The notes under the pieces were generated by a model that saw only the letters and a list, made by a program, of their open reading frames with translations, had not been told where the DNA came from and made no database searches. 64,000 nucleotides of DNA from Tubulanus polymorphus (Eukaryota; Nemertea; Palaeonemertea; Tubulaniformes; Tubulanidae): contig NC_134027.1 of the NCBI RefSeq assembly GCF_964204645.1, positions 7,800,485 to 7,864,484 on the forward strand, in the 5' to 3' direction. Position 1 is the stretch's first letter; every line of letters starts with the position of its first letter. Positions 35,001 through 46,381 of this stretch are shown piece after piece. The translations under genes and the position numbers were made by a program.

Positions 35001-36759
35001 CGAATTGGCACCAATATCAATAATTATTAGGGACCCATGTTTTCTTGAATTCAGAAGCTATCAATTTCTTTATAATTTTGGTTAGATACGTATCACGTGA
35101 GACGTTTAACCCCTCGAGACCACAAGAACGAATTTCTTATTCCCGTCAAAATGTCATCCTCCGCATGGACTCGAACTGGCTGGCATCCAGGAAGGTGCGA
35201 ACCCTGCCACTTGGTTTGCCTATGGTGATCGTACGAAAACCTTCAGTGTTCTCAAAGATATTATCGACAGTTTTCTAAAACCCTTACGAATGACACAGAG
35301 ATTTCCATGATTATATCATTAGCTTGTAGTTAATCATTTATTTGGAGAATGTGTGATTTTCCAGTTCGGTTATCTGAGCAGTTTGTTTTTTCCTTTGACA
35401 TCGTCGACCTGGGACCGTCTCAGGATGTTAAAGATGCGTGTTGTTATGACAGCTTTTATCACGACACTCTTTTGACACCCCAATCACCGAGTCAAATCGT
35501 TAAGCCGAACGAAATCTGCATATTCGTGACACAACTACTCACGAGTGGCACTGAATATATTCTGTAATGGTTAATCCTCTTGCTTAATCAGTTAGTTATT
35601 AGTCTGGATGATTTCGAAATCATTTCATACTTACGCTCTAACCTTTAAAAAGCAGTGCAAACGCAATTAGCCCACCATTGGTTGACATTAATCAATTATC
35701 TATGTATAGAGTTTCGACCATCAGTGACTATACATGTATATGTACCATTTTTCCCTTGTAAATGCATTACACTCTAATTGTCATTATGTAAATGACCTGA
35801 GTTTATCGGAAAATTAAGTAAATTAAAGTATCTTTATGGCGTCCGTCTCAAATCTGACTTCGTATATATATATTCGTAAATTGCGACATGAAAATCATTC
35901 TGATAGAAAAAGAGACTTGATTTAGGGCAATTTGAGCCCGGACATAATTTGTTCAGTGCTGTTCTCTCGATGTCATCGTGTAGTGCTGCTGGACCCAATC
36001 TTAGTGACCGACTACGTTCTGTAATTAATTTCTGATACTGACAATGCAATGTAATGAGTGTGACACGGACTCCGAGAATATAACAGTATGAGACGTATAT
36101 GTATATGCATAATTTATCACTAAATTCTATACTAACAACGGTGAGCATAAGTAGAACTCAAATACCAAAAGTATGTGCCGGTTTCTCGTGTTTCTTTGGT
36201 ATGGAGCAGCGTCAATAATTTTTCTAGTGAATTTTCGATATATAGATATCTAGTCTTGTAAAAAGATATAGAAAACCGAAAATGTTTAAAAATGTTTCCC
36301 GTTGACATCCGGTAGAGAAATTCCAATTGGTGATACGAGCTCATGATGCATATTCGCGTATTGAAACTGTGTCGTGATATCGGTAACGGCGCCACGTAAC
36401 ATCATAACATAATTAGTATATATCACATAATTCTGGAAAAACGCTTGAAATTCCCAAATCTATCCTGTCTCTAGGCTGGCGTATCAAAGCGTTCTACGTA
36501 TGTGAGCTCTGGCGTATACGTACGTCGTGTGAATTATTAATTTCTCTAACAGTTTTGATAATGTCCGAGCAAAAAATGATTATGGTATTATTTCGTTTTG
36601 TAACGGTATATTGTATTCAAAATTCAAAAAATGATTAAACGATTATCAGGCCCATGCCGAGGTGGTTCAGCCGAAGCGAACAAACCCCCCATATATTTAT
36701 CAAGATCATGATTTATCAAGATTTATCAAGATTTTTCAAAATTTGGATACAATTTTCGT
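32066..36759. other. Gene-poor stretch, nothing recognised
   Basis: No gene supported. A TATATAAAT at about 33493 could be a core promoter but no exon was found after it. A CT/TG-rich simple tract lies near 34455-34480, and 34570-34690 has several CCAAT/ATTGG motifs and higher GC. Confidence 0.4.
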
Positions 36760-36920
36760 CATTTTTGGGAAATGAAAAGTAATCCACTCTCAAATGATTT
36801 ATTCAGATAGGCCTACATATTTAAGATCTGTCCTTTTTCGATAGGAAAGTGCTCCTTTTGACGGTGAAAAAATGAAAGAGAATAGAACTGCCCCTCCAAA
36901 AGGTTTGGCATGGGCCCGAT
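36760..36920 (-). repeat. Dispersed repeat family B, copy 2 (inverted relative to copy 1)
   Basis: Read on the minus strand it gives TTTTGGAGGGGCAGTTC, TTTTTTCACCGTCAAAAGG and GAGAGTGGATTACTTTTC, matching the repeat at 31910-32065 block by block. The two copies lie about 4.8 kb apart in opposite orientation. Confidence 0.6.
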
Positions 36921-37344
36921 TATACAATCTACGACTCGATGTGAAAATTGAGATAGGTAGGGCCTACCATCCACCAACTAAACGTTATGTTTTCTTGTGT
37001 ATATACATATGTTATTTCTATCTGTTTTAAGATAATAAAGTAATATACACGTATGTATCGTATATAACTTTGCGACAGGTTCATATTAGTATAATACTCA
37101 CGCGTAAAAATCTTATGTAACGGTTAAGTTTTATCTTTCATTTATTGCTGATGAAATTATTCATGAATTATTTTTTTTGGAGATTTATTTAGTGCGCGAA
37201 ATATTCTAATAGTCTTTTTTTTCATAAAATCACGCGTCATATCAGGAGCAGTCACGTTCACCGATCCCGCTGAAAGTCAATACGTAGATTCTGCCACCCG
37301 AAGAAGCCCCGAACACAAATTTGGAGGTCGGGGTCGGAAGAAGA

Positions 37345-37964
37345 ATGGCGAACGAATTTCTCATTCCCGGTTATCCAATGATTTGGCTGGCGCGTAATAC
37401 TGGCCAACCAGCAACGAGCGCAGTAACACTCGCTTACCAAAACGACGCCGGACCTTTGTATCTGGCCGTGGCAGATACAAACATCGGACGCATCCCCGGT
37501 AAAGCGATGAAAGGCACTTGTTGGTATTCAATCAACGGCAAAGAAGAGGAAACGGCTGCGTTTTGGTGGATATGTGCCTCTTCGCAGCTCAAGTTATACG
37601 TAAGACCATATACATTTAATTCACGATCCAATTGTGCAAGACGTAATTCTAGAGTTCAGTATATATAGCTAGTTTTAGCGTTAGTTTTAATTTGATAGCA
37701 TTCTACTTGAATCTTTATAGAAACTGCATGCTTCAATTACGTCATCATCAACCTATCATTTCTTTACAGCGAGGTGATTTTCCAAGGGGGCCACTGGCCA
37801 GTGGTTACCAGCACGATGGCTCCGGTTTGTACTATAGCGTCGTCGCAGATACAAGTTACGGAACTATACCGGGAAAGATCTGTGCCTCGAGTCGTTTGTG
37901 TAGTTATCCGTATGGAGGAAAAGAGCACACCACTGACAACTTCTCATACGTTATTTTCGTGTAA
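37345..37964 (+). CDS. DM9-domain (DUF3421) protein, tandem copy A
   Basis: Exons 37345-37599 and 37770-37964 join in phase 0 to give 149 residues. There is no signal peptide, as usual for the family. Exon 1 holds the first DM9 repeat (LYLAVADTNIGRIPGKAMK, then WYSINGKEEE). Exon 2 holds the second (GYQHDGSGLYYSVVADTSYG, then IPGKICASS and YGGKEHTTDNFSYVIF). The PGK and GGKEH signatures and the length of about 150 residues match bivalve DM9CP proteins, which bind mannose and act as intracellular or cell-surface immune recognition lectins. Any binding here is inferred. A near-identical second exon occurs in copy B 2.2 kb downstream. The 5' UTR was not resolved. Confidence 0.88.
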
Positions 37965-39582
37965 TGAGAAAATATTTTCATTTTTGAATATCTTTGAATG
38001 TGTACCTCAAAATCATGTAAAGAAGTTAGTACATTTTGTAACAAATAATTGTAGTGCCACATAAATGTGACTGATTCGGGCCATAGTAAAAAATTTCTGT
38101 TCGGCTAGAGGTAGATAAATATTTTGTTTACATGGCCCATATTGTTTTCTCGCACGAAAAAACCAAATCGTTTTGTTTTTTTTTTTCAAAAGAATGGGCC
38201 AATGGGCCTCTAGCCGTACAGAAATCGTTGTATGGCCCGAATCAGCCACCATGGTGTCACATACAAAGATATTTATAAATTAATTAATTTTCAAATAATT
38301 CGAATATTCGTACCGTGATTTCTTTACCATTTGGATGGTTGTTGCAGTAAAGTAACTTTACATATAATCCTAAACAACAAAACGTGTGTTGTATTAAAAC
38401 TTTAGTGCAAACAACATTCGATTACTCTTATTGCTTGTAAATAATCTGGCTCTGAAACATGCTGACAAACGCACGACCGATAGACTTGCACCATGTCTTC
38501 TTCTCCGAGGGCATTCTATGCAAACTATATTGACTCGAAATGTCTTAAAAATTTCCCGCTCCGACAGATGTCCATAAGGTATTAAACATCGTTTTGGGTA
38601 CATGTACATAGGTACATATCCTTGACTCATACTATGTAGCGATCGAGCACGTCGTTTTCACGAACGGCGCTGCTATACGCGGAAGTTCAGCATATCAAGC
38701 AGTAAACAACAGGCAAGTGCGGATTAAATTTTGTTTCAGAATAAGGCCCTTATTATTTTGTGTTGGTCTACTTTGCAACGATGAGAATGTCAGTGAGCCT
38801 CTAGGGCTTCGATTGGGACACCACCACTTCGGTGGGTCCACTTCAGTGGTGAATTATGGACTGGCTAGTAGTTATTATATGGGTTGTAGTATTACAAGCC
38901 ACTAGTGTACTAACTCCACCTACGCTCGGCTGGTAAAGTCTATAATACTGGTAGTATAATAGGACGAAGTACTGTACACTATTGATTTGCGACACTGCTT
39001 GATTCGAAACAGCTAATAGCGGGAATTACAAATTGTGTCTATCGAGAAAAAGTATTAAATTGGGCACAAAACGGATAACTCGTGTCGGTGACACGTGCCT
39101 CGACGTAATCGGTTTATAGGGAATTAGAGGGGATCCAGGGGGTCCTAGGGTTCCAGACCATCGTGTCGGTGCACTTATTAGTATAAAAAAACACTACTTG
39201 CAATCGCACCACAACGATGGATGAGGGATCAGAGCAGCGCTTTTCTAGACTATTAAAGCCATGGGTTTCTATTGCAAACGGGTCTTTTGCCTCCAAAACC
39301 CGTCAGAATGTCTCAAAACCATCTTTGATTTTCAACAGTTTTAGTGCTCTTTGTATCATTGAACACAGGCCCTGGATCCGACCCTGGGGTTCAAACTTTT
39401 TTATTCCACTTTATTGAATGTCATTATGGATTCAGGGTCCATAGCACATTGTTTTATTACACCCGTGCGATCTATCTGAGTGCATCTGCGTAGGCTACGT
39501 GTTTGGTTTTATTGTGCCATTCCTGCCAGAAATCATTTCAATAGTCTGTGCTCCTATGTATACGGTCATCTCTTGCAGATCG
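37965..39582. other. Spacer between the two DM9 genes
   Basis: It contains the 3' UTR of copy A and the promoter and 5' UTR exon of copy B; a TCTTGCAG acceptor lies just before the copy B start codon. No further DM9 exon was seen. GGATCCAGGG-type blocks near 39130 and 39370 may mark a decayed inserted element. Confidence 0.45.
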
Positions 39583-40142
39583 ATGGCGAACGAATTTCTC
39601 ATTCCCGGTTGTTCAACGATTTGGCTGGCCCGACACACTGGCCAGGTAGCAATGAGCGCGGTAACACTCGCTTACCAAAACAACGTCGGACCTTTGTATC
39701 TGGCCGTGGCAGATACCCCTATCGGACGCATCCCTGGTAAAGCCATGAAGGATACTTGTTGGTATTCAATCAACGGCAAAGAAGAGGCAACAAATAAATT
39801 CTGGTGGATCTGTGCCACTTCACAGCTTAGCCTATCTGTAAGCCACACGTAACGAAGTCTTTTTGACATGAAACCTCGATTACTTGTTTGTTTCGATTCT
39901 ATTCAAAAATAAACCTTGGCTAGTATTCCAAATAACTTTCTTTACAGCGAGGTGATTTTCCAAGGGGGCCACTGGCCAGTGGTTACCAGCACGATGGCTC
40001 CGGTTTGTATTATAGCGTCGTAGCAGATACAAGTTACGGAACTATACCGGGAAAGATCTGTGCCTCGAGTCGTTTGTGTAGTTATCCATATGGAGGGAAA
40101 GAGCACACCACTGACAACTTCTCATACGTTATCTTTTTGTAA
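39583..40142 (+). CDS. DM9-domain (DUF3421) protein, tandem copy B
   Basis: Exons 39583-39837 and 39948-40142 join in phase 0 to give 149 residues, the same architecture and lengths as copy A. The first exon starts just after a CTCTTGCAG acceptor, so a 5' UTR exon lies upstream. Exon 1 differs from copy A at about 40 of 255 bases and 16 of 85 residues. Exon 2 differs at only 7 of 195 bases and 1 of 64 residues. PGK and YGGKEH signatures are intact in the second repeat; in the first repeat the GGKEH-like site reads INGKEEA. Probably a lectin-like recognition protein. The uneven divergence suggests gene conversion or strong constraint on exon 2. Confidence 0.88.
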
Positions 40143-40343
40143 ACTTTATTGTATTACGTAGATATGCCTATTACAAAATGCGATAAAATATATATGTTGT
40201 TGCTCGAATTTGGACCAAGGAATCGCAGGATTTCCGTATGATTGTAGCATAATTTCATCGCATTATAGCACCATTCCTTTCGATCTTATTGTTGCAACAG
40301 TGACAAATTGGGTAACAAAACTAAATGCAAACGGTCCTATAAG

Positions 40344-40563
40344 CAGGGGTGGATCCAGCGAGTAAATGAGACTATATTTTAGATTGCTCATGATCTACCG
40401 ACGCCGGGGAAGATTATTGAAGGGGGTTTGGGGTTAGTCCTACAAGACAATTAGAATGGCTAGTCTTATCCGTTGGGCATTCTGGACCTATCTCTTCTAA
40501 AAACATATTGGTAAAATTTTTTTACCCTGGGATACAATGGAATATATATTGGATCCGCCCCTG
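40344..40563. mobile_element. hAT-like MITE, 220 bases
   Basis: Terminal inverted repeats CAGGGGTGGATCCA and TGGATCCGCCCCTG differ at one base. The element is non-coding. CAGGGGCGGATCCA-type ends are typical of hAT-superfamily MITEs. The flanking 8 bases do not form a clean target duplication. It sits between the DM9 pair and LRRC69. Confidence 0.65.
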
Positions 40564-40808
40564 ATATATTCGTCAGCGTCATGCCACGGTTTATATGTTG
40601 ATATTTTAATTCAATAAAATCGCTGATTATCTTTTAGCTTTTTCATGGAAAATTCCAAATATTTTGTACATGTTATGAAAATAAAATCTGAAACAATGAC
40701 CTTTCTACATTCATTTACGTTCATATCAGGAAGTCGCGAATATTAAATCAACAATAGGATTCGAACCCACATTCACCTGGTTGCCATAGATGGACTATTT
40801 GTTTAAAC

Positions 40809-42970
40809 ATGGCGGACACGCTCTTGCTGAAAGCGCTACGTTCACAACCAAAGTGCTTAAATTTAACGTCAAAAAGACTCAAAAAGGTTCCAAAAGCAAT
40901 CGGACAGCTAAATAAAGTGACGCAAGTTCTACTTAAGAATAACCAGTTGACGGATTTACCGAAGGAATTCGCGTCATTAGCACAGGTAGGTAACACCTTC
41001 AGATAAACATGTAATTTCGATGGTGGTGGCAGCACTATACGGTACACAACGTTGCGGGCTTGATTTTGCTGAATCTGTTCTTTTCCACAGTTAGAAGGTC
41101 TCAATTTGGGGAACAATAACTTGGAGCAAATTCCGAACGCTTTACAGTATCTAGAAAGTCTCCAAACCTTGCATTTGTTCAACAATAACATAACTACACT
41201 ATCAGCTGATGTTTTATGTAAGTTTATGCAAACGGCAGTGGATTTCAGATTTATTATGTTTATATATTTCATTGTAACATTATTTTCTCCTACAGGGCCA
41301 CTTCAGAATTTGAAACTTCTAAACTTAAACCAAAATTGTCTCCAAAAGTTACCAGCAGAGATATGCCGGTAAGTTTTGATTAGAAACTATTCCTTGATTT
41401 TCGTTCAAAATGAATAGGATATTTTTTCTAATGTTTCTTCCGTTATGGAAAGGAAATTTCTGTCAGATCTCCATAACCTATTAAGATATCTAATATTTTC
41501 TATTTCCGAAATATTGAATTACAAATCTTTTTCTGTCTTCAGACTGACAAATTTGGAACATTTGAGCCTGGATAACAATGAACTTGTTGAGCTTCCAGTG
41601 GAGTTATGTGCATTGACGAATCTTCGCGAATTACATATAGCTTACAACCAACTGACTACCCTACCGCTCGAATTCGGATTTCTGATGAACTTAGAACGGT
41701 TGCATTTACAAAGAAACAAACTCAAAGAGTTACCAGAGGTAGGATTCAGGAGGATGTCATTGGGAATCATTGAAATTCCTTAGCCTATTCCTTACCCTTC
41801 CTTAAACTGTATACTTTGGTGACTCATAGACCCAGCTGGCCATGTGTTAAAATCTTTCTATCGAAAATAGTTACAAAGCAATATCTTTAAGACACATGGC
41901 ACATTAAAGAAGTCTTCTATCTGTCTATCTAAAGTTTGTATTGTATCATTTTTCTTTTAGAGTATGGGGAAATTGTATAAACTGAAAACCTTGGATATAG
42001 CTGCAAATGAATTAAGAATCTTTCCAACAGAGGTATGCTATTCATTCCTTTGGTGATCGTTTTTCAAATCATTATTGTAGACTTACTTACTGAAGACCTC
42101 TTTTATTGTATTCCTCAATGGGTTTGCTATCATTTTCTTTCAGATAACGAATCTTCCATTGAAAGAAATATACTTCGAAGCGAATCCTCTTTTACAACAT
42201 CTACCAGTGCATTCTATTCAAGAAGAAGAAGTCCTTGGGTTAAAGGTATAAAAGAACGACATTCTGATATCTAGTTTAATCATTCAAAATTCCAATAGGG
42301 GTCATTCATTCATTACCTACGCATTGGGGGATGGGGAGGGGTGTAATTGCGTACTGTAATGCTTAATGTATGGCTGAGTTTGCGTACAAGGGGCGAGGGG
42401 TGAGATGAAAAATTCAAATTTTATGTACACCTGATATGAATAATCCCATACCAATTTTCTCTGCGGATCAACTGCCATTCATACTCATTTCAGGAAATGG
42501 TGGCAAGGTTTATAATGAAAGAACTGAAAGATAGGTACGGGTAATTTCAACAAATATTTTTTTATCCTCAAATTTCGTTCTATAATACAATGTTAGAATT
42601 AATGATTCTTTGGCTCTCTTCCGCTTGTAGGTCATCGTACTTACGTGTCCAAATCAAATATCACCCGCAGGTTCGTGATATTTTGGCACAGTCGAGTAAA
42701 TGTTCAGTTTGTTCGGAATCATTTCTCAATACATGGTTAGAATGCGTTCAGTTCATCAACACCAAAAAGGTTCGTACTTACCTGAGCTGAAAAAAATATG
42801 AAAGATTTCCATAACATGAATCTCGGTCTGCTCAGGTCGTATTTTATTCTTTTCGATAGACGATGAAAACATCGAATGGCGGTGGCGTTATTCCAGTACG
42901 TGCTTTACTCTGTTCGTATAAGTGCTTCAACAGCGCCGGACATCAGTATTACGGAGTGGCTTTTCCCTGA
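40809..42970 (+). CDS. LRRC69: Leucine-rich repeat-containing protein 69 orthologue
   Basis: Nine exons join in phase: 40809-40985, 41091-41217, 41296-41368, 41543-41738, 41961-42032, 42144-42245, 42494-42534, 42631-42769 and 42860-42970, giving 345 residues. The N-terminus (MADTLLLKALRS) and about eight leucine-rich repeats of the short intracellular type (LxxLxLxxNxLxxLPxE) are followed by a C-terminal cysteine module, KCSVCSESFLNTWLECVQF ... VIPVRALLCSYKCF. That module and its order match vertebrate LRRC69. No signal peptide or membrane segment is present, so it is cytosolic or nuclear. Its function is poorly known; the four-cysteine module may bind zinc (inference). AATAAA at 43237-43242 is the likely poly(A) signal. 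Intact. Confidence 0.92.
42296..42470. mobile_element. Possible MITE in an LRRC69 intron
   Basis: The segment begins GGGGTCATTCATTCATTACC, contains G-rich runs (GGGGGATGGGGAGGGG), and ends with a partly complementary ATGAATAATCCCA. Ends of the form GGGGTCATTCAT are common in invertebrate non-autonomous elements. The inverted repeat is weak. Confidence 0.3.
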
Positions 42971-43236
42971 GTCCAACGCAACGATGGAACTATATAAGAA
43001 ATTTCTGAACTAGCGGCTGTGGAAATTAATTTTCGTAAAATCCTTTTCGAGTAGTTCTCAATTGGTTTTATATAAATCATGTGGAACAGCGAATCGGCAG
43101 CGAAAAGACGAACACTTTTTTCTGGCTCGAAATCATTGCGTTGTTTTTCTTTAATTTGTGATTACAACATAATATCGTAATGTTTATATGTTTTTTCGTT
43201 GTAAAAGAATAATATTTTATTTGTAAAAAAATGTCT

Positions 43237-43242
43237 AATAAA
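43237..43242 (+). other. Poly(A) signal for LRRC69
   Basis: AATAAA 267 bases after the LRRC69 stop and about 330 bases before the next gene's start codon, followed by a T-rich and GT-rich stretch (CTTTTTGATCGTGTGTACG) like a downstream element. Confidence 0.6.
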
Positions 43243-43570
43243 CTTTTTGATCGTGTGTACGACAGTCGTTTCAGCGCGGTTTATGTTGGTGCCGGAGCAC
43301 TGATCCACCACGTTATCGAATTCAATATTCATCCTGCATCACATTTTGAAATGAAAAATATTTCATTTTACAGTTTTTGGAGCTCCTATTCATCTGCCCT
43401 TTTCAGTTAATTGCAGTTAAATGGCTATATCAATCCCCACGACAAACATTTGAATTTGAGTTTCAAATTAACCACCATAGCATTATTTACATTGTTAAAT
43501 TTCCGTTTCTGCGCAACGATGACTTTTTGACAGCGACTTCATTGTAATAAAATATTGGTGGTCACCCGAA

Positions 43571-44815
43571 ATGAGACAAAAACAAAGAAGCGCTGGGAGA
43601 GGCCGGACGAGAAGCTGTGAAGTTGAACCGACAAAAATATATAATTCTCGAAATGTATTCGAAACCCTTCGCGAGCATCACGGTCGAAATTGCTTCGCCA
43701 ATTACAGCACAGCCGGAAAGGTCAGGAATGCGCTTTACCGTTTTATACGTTTACAAGGTAACTACAGCCGGGTCGTGTCAGGATTGATCAAAGAAGCTAT
43801 TGACTATTTCAGTAAGATGAGCTTTTTGAACGATATCGGCGCGTCCGATGAATCGTCCACGTGTACAAACGAGGTTTTATACTTGGCAGCTCATGTTTGT
43901 TACAAGTTTAACGTCGAAGACTCGGATTTGGTTTCAGCCGTTTTCGAAAAAGTCATGGCATCTTGCGGCAATTTCGATCGGTTTTTTGAGTTTCTCGACC
44001 CGATGTCCTTAGTGTTTGAAATCGAAAATAATCTTTATCCGTATCGTTACAACGAAAAAGACGGACACATAACCAAGGCGAGGCTTCGGGCTTTGGAATA
44101 TTTCATTCCTTATATTACCAGATACAAGGCCACCCAGATGTTTTTCGATCCACTATCGTTGCTGCCTTCGGAATCCGATGATTTCGTTCTTACGGCTAAA
44201 CGTGTCCGGGTGGCTTTGATAGATTCGCCTCTGAATAGCTGTCGGGGTTCGACCCCGATTTTACTGGCGTGTCATTCGTGCAGTCCAGAAGCAGTGCAAC
44301 TACTGCTACGATACGGCTGCAAAGCGATGCCGGTTGAGGCGAATGGACCCGGTCTAGTGCAGCCCGACATCAACACTAGACATTTCCAACCGATCTACCA
44401 AGTCACCAGCAAACTGAACGCGTTAGTGTTTTGGCGATCGCGAAATGTTTTCGATCATCTTACCGAAGAGGAGAATGACGAACTACAAAATCAACTGCAA
44501 AAACGCGAATCTGTCCTCGTCGATATTCTGAAACTGTTCGGCGCGGCTGTTAGGAAATTACCAGTAAAAATTGCCGCGGGTGATTCCCTGGTTTCTACCC
44601 AATCGACGTCGTTGATGTTTTATTTGAATCCGTATTACGCGAAATATCCAGATCTCGTGTTAATGTGTTCGCCCGGACCGTCGCCGTTAGTTCATTTGTG
44701 CCGTTGTGCCATCCGGGAAACAATGCGTGAGTGTGAAACTCTGCCGTCTGGTATCAATAAATTACCGTTGCCGAAAATGATACAGAAATACTTGGATCTG
44801 CATTTGCAGTACTGA
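43571..44815 (+). CDS. Ankyrin-repeat/SOCS-box protein, ASB17-like, single exon
   Basis: An uninterrupted 414-residue frame with coding-like composition. Residues about 220-250 hold an ankyrin-like unit (CRGSTPILLACHSCSPEAVQ, LLLRYGCK). The last 45 residues are a SOCS box: SPLVHLCRCAIRETM, then LPSGINKLPLPKMIQKYLDL. SOCS-box proteins are substrate receptors of Cullin-5 ubiquitin ligases through Elongin B/C; the LPLP-type segment is where Cullin-5 specificity usually lies. The SOCS box and the low ankyrin content resemble ASB17, but the protein is longer than vertebrate ASB17 (about 295), so orthology is only likely. The N-terminus is basic (RQKQRSAGRGRTRS). No introns, unlike its neighbours. 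ATTAAA at 45007-45012 may be the poly(A) signal. Confidence 0.85.
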   Translation: MRQKQRSAGRGRTRSCEVEPTKIYNSRNVFETLREHHGRNCFANYSTAGKVRNALYRFIRLQGNYSRVVSGLIKEAIDYFSKMSFLNDIGASDESSTCTNEVLYLAAHVCYKFNVEDSDLVSAVFEKVMASCGNFDRFFEFLDPMSLVFEIENNLYPYRYNEKDGHITKARLRALEYFIPYITRYKATQMFFDPLSLLPSESDDFVLTAKRVRVALIDSPLNSCRGSTPILLACHSCSPEAVQLLLRYGCKAMPVEANGPGLVQPDINTRHFQPIYQVTSKLNALVFWRSRNVFDHLTEEENDELQNQLQKRESVLVDILKLFGAAVRKLPVKIAAGDSLVSTQSTSLMFYLNPYYAKYPDLVLMCSPGPSPLVHLCRCAIRETMRECETLPSGINKLPLPKMIQKYLDLHLQY

Positions 44816-46381
44816 TTTTTTGTCGCATAGATCTTGGAGTAATCATTAGAGCAGCACTGTTTGGACGTCCACAAACTAGCCTAGTTCATGTTGAGTTGAG
44901 TTGCGAGTGAGAGAAAGCCTGGACAGATATTCACGAAGGTGGATTTTCGTTCGTTACGATGATAGTTTGTAAATGTGATAAGACCTTGATTGTTGTTATC
45001 TATTTCATTAAATGATTATTAGGATTGAAAGGTGTTTTCGACTCTTATTCAAAACGGTTCTTTTCCGACGGCAAGGGCGATATTTAGACGAACGGCTTGA
45101 ATGTCTATTTGAACACAAATATTCAATAGTCTTCCGTATTGATAAATAAGTCGACATTAATCTTAATGAAACTTCAGAAGTTGTACGATACATTAGCTAT
45201 AAAAATATGTGTTATATATAATCTGCTTTCTATCTTTAGCAAAGCTATTTTCTGTCCTATTCTCGAAGAATGGTCGACGTCGGAAATCCGGAGCAGAGCG
45301 AAGAGAGTGAGACTTAACTAACAGCTTGGAATACCAAAACTGGAACTGATTTATTTGTACACACAAACTATTTATATACATTGAGATACGAGACAGGTGG
45401 AGACATGGAAAATGATACAAAAACAAAGGTGACGAGTAGTGACATGACAGTGAGACAAACAACAATTAACACATTAGACACAGACAAACTGTCTCAAGAA
45501 ACAAAGAGCTAATTCACGTAAAAATTTAAACATTAAAGGAATATAGAATATAGATGAAATGTATACAACAATTATTGGACATTTAGTGTTGTTAAATATC
45601 TACAAGTTTCGATGCTTTCTCTAAACTAGCTGGATACCTACTATCTTCTGTTCTTCTGTATCGATTCTTATATTACTTGATCTATTCTGCTTGAGCTATT
45701 TACGCTATTTGTGCTTATTTCTTGAGCTGATGCGCTTCCTACATACAACGAATGCAATGACTACACGAATTCTTATCATCAATCTTGAACTTGAAACTTT
45801 CACTTAATTTTCCGATAGAACTAAAGACATTTTAATCTGTTAAATTAAACTTTAATGATACTGTCACAAGCTATCTAAACATTCTGTTGAATTCTCGTAA
45901 TATATTTGATACAATTACCATTACTAGTTTTGAAATAATAGGCAGATATTGCCTTGCTTCTCAACATTCAATGTCTCTTGCTTGTCAACAGGGTGGAGTA
46001 CCAGGAATTCAACAATAAACAACATCATAAGAACTCCCGAAAACGTTTGCTACGATTGATTTATTCATTCATTAAAAAATTAGAATTTGACTGTTTTTGC
46101 TTCAATGAATTTTCGTGAATACAATTCTACAGGTTTGGACCATATCACAGATTAAGGAATGTATAACTTGCAAATTGCTTAGTATTTGGTATGGCTTTTT
46201 CAGAACCGGTTTAGCACTTTTAACGTGACCTGGAACTTTCAGAGAATATACGCAGCAAATGGAAATGGTTTACCTAGTAAAAAGTCTGTTTAATTAGCGG
46301 TGACACAGATAGAGAAGTAACTTATATTACGTAGGACTGTGCTCGCTGTGTTACTACTAAACGCATTACAGATCCGGCGCC
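44816..46381. other. Spacer between the ASB17-like and dipeptidase genes
   Basis: 3' UTR of the SOCS-box gene, then AT-rich DNA with no supported exon, then the promoter region of the dipeptidase. Minus-strand open frames at 45008-45465 show no recognisable protein. Confidence 0.5.

Noticed and set aside
39127-39395. Possible MITE with GGATCCAGGG-type ends between the DM9 genes
   Set aside because: Only about ten bases match between the ends and the spacing to the edges differs, so the evidence is weaker than for the element at 40344.
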